Source: Victivallales bacterium (GTDB taxonomy: Bacteria > Verrucomicrobiota > Lentisphaeria > Oligosphaerales > Oligosphaeraceae). From it: a DNA stretch of 8,113 nucleotides. Below are positions 1-4,875 of the stretch, in pieces. Every line of letters starts with the position of its first letter. Positions within the stretch are counted from its first letter, which is position 1. Both the position numbers and the translations under genes were made by a program. The notes below the pieces were generated by a model. The model was not told where the DNA came from. It was given only the letters and a program-made list of their open reading frames with translations, and searched no databases. The DNA lies in assembly GCA_017963875.1 (NCBI GenBank), contig JAGCTA010000343.1, forward strand, positions 1-8,113. The letters are read 5' to 3'.

Positions 1-55
1 GAACCGAGGACCTGCTCATTACGAATGAGCTGCTCTACCGCTGAGCTATGCTGGC
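1..55 (-). tRNA. tRNA-Thr (anticodon CGT), 3' part cut off by the window edge
   Basis: Read on the minus strand, the gene starts with the acceptor strand GCCAGCA (55-49), followed by TA and a D arm with stems GCTC and GAGC around AGCGGTA. The anticodon stem is GCTCA/TGAGC (30-26 with 18-14) and the seven-base loop is TTCGTAA. Loop positions 34-36 are CGT (23-21 of the window), which reads the threonine codon ACG. The variable loop AGGTC and the start of the T arm (CTCGGTTC) follow before the window ends. The 3' half of the T arm, the acceptor 3' strand and any CCA lie outside. The anticodon assignment is direct from the loop. The pairing of the acceptor stem cannot be checked here. Confidence 0.93.
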
Positions 56-86
56 AACCAAATGTCTTTCAAAAAAACTTGACGAT

Positions 87-119
87 GATATACTGTACTG
101 CAAAATTGTTTTTTCGCAA
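87..119 (-). promoter_or_regulatory. Possible promoter of the tRNA-Thr gene
   Basis: On the minus strand, TTGCGA (119-114) lies 16 bp before TACAGT (97-92), which overlaps TATATC (92-87). A start near 80-85 would give a precursor leader of about 25-30 nt before the tRNA. Each hexamer matches the sigma-70 consensus at only about four of six positions, so this is a weak prediction. It rests mainly on its place in the AT-rich gap of 108 bp between the beta-helix gene and the tRNA. I see nothing else supportable in that gap. Confidence 0.3.
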
Positions 120-163
120 GTTCATTCAGTTTTTTTTTGAAATCCGAACAACTGTGCTGAAGT

Positions 164-2326
164 CTATTCCTCTGGCTCAATGCCGACCTTGCTCATGTCG
201 AGCATCGGGAAGTGCAGTTTTGCCAGCAGCGAATCGGGTCCAAAACTGAAATCGCGATTCGCCAGGTCCTTGAAGCCAGGGTCAACATTGCAGATAGCCC
301 CGCGGTCAAAGCCCCTGCCCTGCCATTCGGTCAAATTGAACTGCGGCTTGTCTGGATCACCCGTCGTGCTTGCAATCGGCGGAAAATCGCCATCCACATT
401 ATAGAAAATGGTATTTTCCGACAGGAAAATCGGCAAGACCAAATTTTCCTGATGCTGCGAACGGATAAACGGTTTGCCCGCACTGACCAGAACATTGTTG
501 TAACTAGCCAGCGCATTGGAGAAATTTCGCCCTGGATAGACGTTCATCTGCTCGTCGCCGCGGGACATGCAGAGCACTGCGTCTTCCCCAAATGCGAAGA
601 TATTGTAGCGCAACGTGTTCTCACGACCATAATGCTGATGATAGACATCACTTGAACAATCCGAGCAGACGTTGTTCTCCACGACAATGTGGCTCGACCC
701 TTCATCCGTGTAAATCGCCCAGCCACCGTAATAGCGCTTTCTCACGTTATAGACACGATTGCTATATACGCGTGTACCTGGCTGAATTCCAAGAAGATAG
801 ATGCCGCCCATGTCCGAAAGCAGGTTCTTTCCGATGTCATGGATGAGATTCCAGCCAATGCGGTTCTCGCGCGTCACCGAATCCTTGTACCCCCATATCC
901 AACCAACGGAGATGCCCGAATAGTACAAATCATGTATATGGTTGTGTTCCACAAGGTTGCCAAATGCGTGCGTAATCAGGATGCCGACGCTGCTTTCGTA
1001 CACTTGACCACAATCATGGATATGGTTGTTTTTCACAATGACCCGCGATGTCAACTCGTCTTTGTCTTCATTCTTGCTGGCGCCCCCAATGCGGATGGCT
1101 CCTGCGCCAAGATGGTGCAAGTGATTCCGCTCCAGCCTGATGTTTGAACACCCCGCAGTGACATCGATGCCGTACCAGCCAGATTCCGTCACCGTGCAGT
1201 TCTTGATATCGCAGTCGCGGGAATGGCTGAGAATGACGGTGCCTGGCACGCGAACCGCCCCCTGCGCTGACGTGCCGTATGGCTTCGCCTTCTTGTCCTC
1301 GATCCATCCGCTTTGTAGTTGGTAGTTGCGAATCTGCAATCCATTGATATCATAGAATGACGTATTCTGCGGACGATAGCCACCTGCATGGCGGATGACC
1401 AGATTCTGCAACGTCAGGAATCTCGCATTGACAATGCGTACCAAATCGCCTTTCAACGACATTTCTGGCCTGTCCGCCGTCGAATCCAATGACTCCCCTG
1501 TAATGACCGTAACCGTATTCTGCAAACTGTCATAGTAGAATTCCCCGACCTCAGTCAAAGCCTCTCGCACATTTTCAATGCGGTATTCGGTGTTGCTGTT
1601 ATTCATCATGTACCGCGTTCGATGAGTCGAATGAACTTCATCATTCTCTGCGTCATAGCGTTCCACAGGCAGATATTCCTCAACCCACCAGTGGTAGAAA
1701 TGGCAGTCTATCCCCTGAAGATTATACCAGTCGCCATGAAAACTGCCTTCTTCTGGCAGAAAATGCGTTGAACCGTTGGCATAATAGGCCCCTGGCGCGG
1801 GGACATCACGGACGCGGTACAACGCATCTCCCTTCGGGAAGGACGCTCGCTTCAGCGTCTGGCCACGGAAATACATCGATAATACCATGCCTGATGTCTT
1901 GGCCTGCCAGGCGGGCTTGCCGTTGACTGTAACTTCCTTCCAGTCCTTGAGAGGCGTTACGCCGTCAATCACCGCCGTCTCGCCTGCTGCGCCCCGAATT
2001 ATAAGCGGGAAATCCGTGTCAATCATCAACGGCTTTGTCTGATAATAGATGCCGCCCTTGAGTTCGATAATTGCTGGAAAACTCAAAGCGCCACATCCAT
2101 GTAGGCGCTTCATTTCACTGATTGCAGCGGCAATCGTGGCCTTTGGCTTGCTGATGCCGTCGTTGTAATCCAGACCATCTGGCGATACATACAAAATTGT
2201 TGACATGATTTGATTTCCTTTCTTTGATGTTCCGCACCCGACATCGACCTTTTTCTGTGCTTCAGCCGAGACTGCCAGCAGCATGATGCCAATGACGAGA
2301 CAACATATTTCTTTTATTTTGTTCAT
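164..2326 (-). CDS. Secreted right-handed parallel beta-helix protein, GH141-like
   Basis: Probable extracytoplasmic carbohydrate-active protein of about 720 residues. With the start at 2326, residues 1-23 form a signal peptide: MNKIK n-region, hydrophobic CCLVIGIMLLAVSA core, and an AEA|Q cleavage site. From residue 44 it shows the typical beta-helix opening ILYVSPDG, then an insert carrying GEFYYDS (261-267), a hallmark of large GH141-type beta-helix proteins. Repeated short helix coils of the N-x-I-H-D type follow over about 293-580. Conserved acidic stretches DMGGIY (505-510) and YTDEGSS (539-545) resemble the likely active centre of this family, an inference from pattern only. A start at 2356 overlaps the upstream deacetylase stop (ATGA) but has no ribosome binding site. 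A third in-frame ATG at 2206 has the best one. It is the second gene of an operon with the deacetylase. Known relatives include glycosidases acting on plant glycans, but many are uncharacterised. The substrate and even the catalytic activity are uncertain. Confidence 0.85.
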   Translation of the reverse strand: MNKIKEICCLVIGIMLLAVSAEAQKKVDVGCGTSKKGNQIMSTILYVSPDGLDYNDGISKPKATIAAAISEMKRLHGCGALSFPAIIELKGGIYYQTKPLMIDTDFPLIIRGAAGETAVIDGVTPLKDWKEVTVNGKPAWQAKTSGMVLSMYFRGQTLKRASFPKGDALYRVRDVPAPGAYYANGSTHFLPEEGSFHGDWYNLQGIDCHFYHWWVEEYLPVERYDAENDEVHSTHRTRYMMNNSNTEYRIENVREALTEVGEFYYDSLQNTVTVITGESLDSTADRPEMSLKGDLVRIVNARFLTLQNLVIRHAGGYRPQNTSFYDINGLQIRNYQLQSGWIEDKKAKPYGTSAQGAVRVPGTVILSHSRDCDIKNCTVTESGWYGIDVTAGCSNIRLERNHLHHLGAGAIRIGGASKNEDKDELTSRVIVKNNHIHDCGQVYESSVGILITHAFGNLVEHNHIHDLYYSGISVGWIWGYKDSVTRENRIGWNLIHDIGKNLLSDMGGIYLLGIQPGTRVYSNRVYNVRKRYYGGWAIYTDEGSSHIVVENNVCSDCSSDVYHQHYGRENTLRYNIFAFGEDAVLCMSRGDEQMNVYPGRNFSNALASYNNVLVSAGKPFIRSQHQENLVLPIFLSENTIFYNVDGDFPPIASTTGDPDKPQFNLTEWQGRGFDRGAICNVDPGFKDLANRDFSFGPDSLLAKLHFPMLDMSKVGIEPEE
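2204..2220 (-). promoter_or_regulatory. Strong internal ribosome binding site and ATG inside the beta-helix gene
   Basis: On the minus strand, AAGGA (2220-2216) stands 9 nt before an in-frame ATG (2206-2204) that begins MSTILYVSPDG. This is a better Shine-Dalgarno arrangement than that of the signal-peptide start at 2326, where GGAG is 12 nt away, or of the coupled ATG at 2356, which has none. Starting here would give a protein of 680 residues without a signal peptide that begins exactly at the beta-helix domain. It may be the real start, a second start, or chance. Confidence 0.4.
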
Positions 2327-2352
2327 ATAATTCCACTGCTCCAGAAAAAACG

Positions 2353-3024
2353 TCATGCCGATGGAAGTTCATCGAACCCCACAAATTCGCATCCACGTTC
2401 ACGACCATGCTTCAGAAGCTCAGTCAGCAACTCCGTCGGCATGTGGACGGATTTCGCACCAGGCGCGATGCTATGAGAGAAGAACGTCAGACAAGTATCC
2501 GTGTCAGCCGCACGGTCGATGGCCGCAATGACATCCTCCACGCGCGTATGGTAGTATTCACCGAGACCGATTCCGCCCATGACGCGCGTTTTCGGAAGAT
2601 TCTCACGTGTCACGTATGCGGCATCAGGCCCTTTTCCTCCGCAACCTGCACGAAATCTGTCAAAAAGTGGCGTCAGAACTGCTAACGCCTCATCATTGTA
2701 TTTGTTGTTTGGGAAGGCAAAACTGCGCACGGAAATGCCCGAAGCACGGCATACGGCCAACTGCGGTTCGACTTCATCCGCAACGTATGCCTGAGCGCCA
2801 TGCGCGGCGATGTATTCTGGCGCATCCGCATGGTGGACTGTATGAAGGCCAATCGTATGGCCTGCCGCGGCAAGAGCCTTCATGCACGACACGGCATCGT
2901 CCGTTATCTCGCCTGAAAAAGAGAACAGCGCATGTGCGCCATACTCGGCAAATAGAGGCAATGCTGTCTGCCATCCCAGTATGTCATGGTCGTCAAATGT
3001 CAGGCAAATCAATCCGTGGGACAT
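2353..3024 (-). CDS. Polysaccharide deacetylase family protein (CE4/NodB fold), small cytoplasmic form
   Basis: A 223-residue protein of the metal-dependent CE4/NodB superfamily, whose members remove acetyl groups from amino sugars. Motif 1 is TFDD (residues 9-12, general base and metal aspartates). Motif 2 is HTVHH (61-65, metal-binding histidines in the H-[ST]-x-x-H pattern). Motif 3 is RSFAFPNN (100-107). A late FFSHSIAP (181-188) supplies the C-terminal histidine. There is no signal peptide, so it probably acts in the cytoplasm on a small imported substrate. The start at 3024 is chosen because AAGGAG (3040-3035) lies 10 nt upstream. The reading frame stays open to 3105, but that extension lacks a ribosome binding site and family similarity. 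The last codon and the stop overlap the next gene's upstream ATG (ATGA), suggesting translational coupling. It is short for the family and could be an allied NodB-fold hydrolase with another substrate. Confidence 0.85.
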   Translation of the reverse strand: MSHGLICLTFDDHDILGWQTALPLFAEYGAHALFSFSGEITDDAVSCMKALAAAGHTIGLHTVHHADAPEYIAAHGAQAYVADEVEPQLAVCRASGISVRSFAFPNNKYNDEALAVLTPLFDRFRAGCGGKGPDAAYVTRENLPKTRVMGGIGLGEYYHTRVEDVIAAIDRAADTDTCLTFFSHSIAPGAKSVHMPTELLTELLKHGRERGCEFVGFDELPSA

Positions 3025-3123
3025 GTCCAAAATGCTCCTTTCTGGGTTCGATGCAATTGTCAGATTAACGTTGAAGAACAATCCGCCATGAGAAAAAAGG
3101 CACAATCAGTTCCATAAGATACC

Positions 3124-3138
3124 CCATGAATCCATGAA
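3124..3138. repeat. Tandem CCATGAA repeat in the divergent control region
   Basis: Two exact copies of CCATGAA are separated by one T, an 8-bp period. A CCATGAG copy sits at 3076-3082 and CCATGG at 3146-3151. This is a short repeat and could be chance. Its place between divergent genes makes a protein-binding role possible. Confidence 0.35.
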
Positions 3139-3173
3139 GTAAAACCCATGGCGAAGAAATACCTGTTTTTGAG

Positions 3174-3201
3174 TTGATTTCTTCCAATCCGCTGGTAAAT
3201 T
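3174..3201 (+). promoter_or_regulatory. Candidate promoter of the FAD oxidoreductase gene
   Basis: TTGATT (3174-3179) and TAAATT (3196-3201) are separated by 16 bp, each matching the sigma-70 hexamers at four positions. Transcription would begin near 3208, downstream of the first possible ATG at 3203. This favours the ATG at 3236 as the translation start, with a leader of about 28 nt and no clear Shine-Dalgarno sequence. Confidence 0.35.
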
Positions 3202-3235
3202 GATGCAAAGTGATAACATTTTTATTTGTCGTATT

Positions 3236-4543
3236 ATGACCACATTAACCTATTCTCGAGAACTTCCCATTATCGATTTCTTTGACGTACTCGTCTGCGG
3301 CGGCGGCCCCGCTGGTATCGCAGCCGCAGTGACAGCGGCTGAACAAGGGGCAAAAGTCGCTCTTGTTGAACAAAATACATATCTCGGTGGCATGGCGACT
3401 GGCGGCTACGTCAATCCCATGAGCGAATTCTCCTACAAAGGTGAACGGGTCATCGGCGGCTTTGCATGGCGTTTCGCAAATGAGTTGATTAACGCCCATG
3501 GCGCCGTTCTGGAAGACCCACGTGGCAACCTCAGTTTCAATCCTGAAATCTACAAACTTGTCGCGCAACGCCTTGTGAATCAGGAAAATCTGACCTTCCT
3601 CCCTGGAACATTCGTCGCCGACTGCATTATGAGGCAACACTCCATCGGACAAGTCGTCGTCACCAACAAATCAGGCTTGCAGGCGATTTCAGCCAGTTAT
3701 GTCATTGACACGACGGGAGATGCGGATGTCGCGTCATTCGCGGGCGTCCCCATGCTCCCAGACACGCGCCCTGCCCAGCCTGCGACTCTTGTCTTCTGCC
3801 TGGCTAATGTCGATACAACAACGCCTCGCATGCATATCATCCATCAGAAAAACAACGACATGCATCATAGCGCAGGATTCATCCGCGACCTTTTCAATTC
3901 TCTACGGGCACAGGGCATTCAGGTTCCCCAGTTCGGCGGTCCATGGTTCTGCTCGACCGTCGAGGATGGCTGTGTCACGGTCAACATGTCCCGTGCCTCG
4001 CTCAATGCCATTGACACAAGTGACTATCAGCGTGCCACGATGCTCCTGCGCGAGAATGTCTTCCGCTTCGTCGAACTTCTCAGGCAGCATGTTCCTGAAT
4101 TCAGCCATTGCACCATTTCGTCCATTGCGCCGATGACAGGCATCCGCCAAAGCCGCCGAGTCAAGGGACTGCATGTTCTGACAGGTGCTGAATATCTTGC
4201 AGCCACGCCATTTGCAGATGCCATCGCCCGTGCCTGCCATCCCATGGACGTCCATCGCCCCGACAATGACGGACAAAGTCTCCGCTATCCTGATTCCGCC
4301 GCATACATCCCCTTCCGCAGTCTTCTTCCCGAAGGAGTCAATAACCTGCTTGTCGCAGGACGCCCTATTTCCGCAGACGAAGACGCATTCGCAGGAATCC
4401 GCGTTCAGGCGACCTGCATGGAGACTGGCGAAGCCGCTGGACTTGCCGCCGCCATCTGTTCCATGCAGGGAAATATTCCTGTCTCGTCATTGGATACTTC
4501 ATTGCTCGTCGCTAGAATTCGCGCAGGAGGCACTGCGGTTTGA
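3236..4543 (+). CDS. FAD-dependent oxidoreductase (FAD_oxidored family)
   Basis: A 435-residue flavoprotein with an N-terminal Rossmann fold. The dinucleotide motif GGGPAG is at residues 22-27, with the ribose-binding glutamate at the end of strand two (E45, VALVEQ). LGGMATGG follows at about 50-57, typical of the FAD_oxidored group (PF12831-like). A DTTGDADV segment is at about 158-165. Near the C-terminus, LLVAGRPISADEDAFAGIR and GEAAGLAAA (about 371-406) form the second FAD-contact region seen in this family. No signal peptide or membrane segment is present, so it is probably cytoplasmic. Members occur in sugar-use gene clusters of PVC bacteria and Bacteroidetes, and their substrates are mostly unknown. 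The start at 3236 fits the usual family N-terminus (short lead, then RELPIIDFFDVLV). ATG 3203 and TTG 3200 are in frame, but none of the three has an obvious ribosome binding site. It diverges from the deacetylase operon and precedes the structured RNA and symporter on the same strand. The reaction cannot be named. Confidence 0.88.
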   Translation: MTTLTYSRELPIIDFFDVLVCGGGPAGIAAAVTAAEQGAKVALVEQNTYLGGMATGGYVNPMSEFSYKGERVIGGFAWRFANELINAHGAVLEDPRGNLSFNPEIYKLVAQRLVNQENLTFLPGTFVADCIMRQHSIGQVVVTNKSGLQAISASYVIDTTGDADVASFAGVPMLPDTRPAQPATLVFCLANVDTTTPRMHIIHQKNNDMHHSAGFIRDLFNSLRAQGIQVPQFGGPWFCSTVEDGCVTVNMSRASLNAIDTSDYQRATMLLRENVFRFVELLRQHVPEFSHCTISSIAPMTGIRQSRRVKGLHVLTGAEYLAATPFADAIARACHPMDVHRPDNDGQSLRYPDSAAYIPFRSLLPEGVNNLLVAGRPISADEDAFAGIRVQATCMETGEAAGLAAAICSMQGNIPVSSLDTSLLVARIRAGGTAV

Positions 4544-4550
4544 ACAAACC
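4537..4550 (+). other. Small hairpin overlapping the FAD oxidoreductase stop codon
   Basis: GGTTTGAACAAACC is a perfect short palindrome with 5-6 bp arms. It spans the TGA stop at 4541-4543 and is followed by an AT-rich tract with T clusters. It is too weak and A/T-rich to call a terminator. It might slow or partly end transcription, so read-through towards the symporter remains possible. Confidence 0.3.
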
Positions 4551-4611
4551 AATTATTTCTTGATTTTTGCGTTCTTTTTTATAAAATTACATGGTTTTTG
4601 TCAAAATCTGG

Positions 4612-4620
4612 TGCTATATT
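4612..4620 (+). promoter_or_regulatory. Extended -10 promoter upstream of the structured RNA
   Basis: TGCTATATT (4612-4620) combines the TGn extension with TATATT, a five-of-six match to the -10 hexamer. No good -35 lies at the right distance (TGGTTT at 4592-4597 with a 17-bp spacer is the nearest), which an extended -10 element does not strictly need. A start near 4627 would place the transcript's 5' end about 15 nt before the closing stem of the predicted RNA. A second, weaker TATAAC is at 4635-4640. Confidence 0.5.
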
Positions 4621-4696
4621 GTTATTTTTCCTTTTATAACAATGCTCTGTTCCGCATGAGGGTGAGTATATGCATGGGTCAAGGCGGCTCTGCAAA

Positions 4697-4711
4697 GACC
4701 CCGAAGGGATC
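4697..4711 (+). repeat. GAA-capped hairpin, first copy
   Basis: GACCCCGAAGGGATC forms a hairpin with loop GAA closed by C-G, five of six pairs. It matches the copy at 4776-4790 at 12 of 15 positions. At one stem position C-G here becomes T-A there, which keeps pairing. Its left arm is also needed for helix P3 with 4676-4680, so the two cannot form together. Confidence 0.5.
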
Positions 4712-4775
4712 AAATATCAGTAACCACAGGTTGAGCGAAGCGAAACCTGGGGGATGCAATCCTCTACAGGGAAAC

Positions 4776-4790
4776 GACCTCGAAGAGGTC
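4776..4790 (+). repeat. GAA-capped hairpin, second copy
   Basis: GACCTCGAAGAGGTC is a perfect 6-bp hairpin with loop GAA, extended to 7 bp by C4775-G4791. It is nested in an outer CAGG/CCTG helix with a GAAA/AA internal loop between. It is related to the hairpin at 4697-4711. Confidence 0.55.
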
Positions 4791-4875
4791 GAACCTGCTC
4801 ACTTGGGGAAGAGAGCATATAACAAATTATTTTTTTTTATATAGTTACACAACACATCACAAGGAGTTCTCGCGT

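Larger units (their letters stand above)
3025..3235. promoter_or_regulatory. Divergent control region between the deacetylase operon and the FAD oxidoreductase
   Basis: This roughly 210-bp non-coding stretch lies between two divergent transcription units, so it should hold promoters for both. For the plus strand, TTGATT (3174-3179) and TAAATT (3196-3201), 16 bp apart, are a modest sigma-70 match. No convincing minus-strand promoter is visible, although TATCTT (3120-3115) is one weak -10 option. The region holds CCATGAA twice in tandem (3124-3130 and 3132-3138), a related CCATGAG at 3076-3082, and 7-bp inverted arms CGCCATG (3074-3080) and CATGGCG (3147-3153) about 66 bp apart. These could be sites for a shared regulator, but no known operator is recognised. 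Confidence 0.5.
4642..4818 (+). ncRNA. Unidentified structured RNA: symporter leader or small RNA
   Basis: The 332-bp gap 4544-4875 has no convincing gene, but this 177-nt stretch folds strongly by eye. P1 pairs ATGCTCTGTTCC (4642-4653) with GGAAGAGAGCAT (4807-4818), 11 of 12 pairs with one G-G mismatch. P2 pairs GTGAG (4662-4666) with CTCAC (4798-4802). P3 pairs GGGTC (4676-4680) with GACCC (4697-4701). P4 is CAGGTT/AACCTG (4727-4732, 4744-4749), extended by a tandem G-A step and GC(GAA)GC. P5 is 4750-4755/4759-4764 with loop GCA. P6 is CAGG/CCTG (4767-4770, 4794-4797) topped by a 7-bp hairpin 4775-4791 with loop GAA. P4 abuts P5 and P6 abuts P2, as in stacked multi-helix junctions. A run of nine T (4830-4838) follows, and the symporter starts 57 nt after P1. 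It lacks the signatures of tmRNA, RNase P, SRP RNA and the riboswitches I can recall. Whether it is a cis leader or a free RNA is open. Confidence 0.6.

Noticed and set aside
71..122. Possible minus-strand terminator for the beta-helix operon: AACTTG/CAAGTT arms followed by a T run
   Set aside because: The stem is only 6 bp and A/T-rich, and the loop is over 30 nt, so it is too weak to call. The stretch also covers the likely tRNA promoter.
212..655. Plus-strand open frame of 147 codons opposite the beta-helix gene
   Set aside because: It is a shadow of the minus-strand gene, with no ribosome binding site and no recognisable domain. The same holds for the other frames opposite the long genes.
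3025..3105. N-terminal extension of the deacetylase to 3105
   Set aside because: The extension lies in the divergent control region, has no ribosome binding site and no family similarity, while AAGGAG precedes the ATG at 3024.
4642..4818. Identity as tmRNA, RNase P RNA, SRP RNA, 6S RNA or glycine riboswitch
   Set aside because: No tag-reading frame with tRNA-like ends, no conserved RNase P blocks, and no SRP GGAAGGAAGC core. The multi-branch fold differs from the rod-like 6S RNA. The CCGAAGGG...CAG resemblance to the glycine aptamer has wrong spacing and lacks its closing stem.
4674..4844. An open frame of 56 codons (MGQGGSAKTPKG...) overlapping the structured RNA, with GGTGAG 7 nt before its ATG
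   Set aside because: Its codons coincide with the paired segments of the predicted RNA, the end (KLFFFI) simply translates the T run, and I recognise no protein family. The hairpin pattern explains the sequence better, although a leader peptide cannot be fully excluded.
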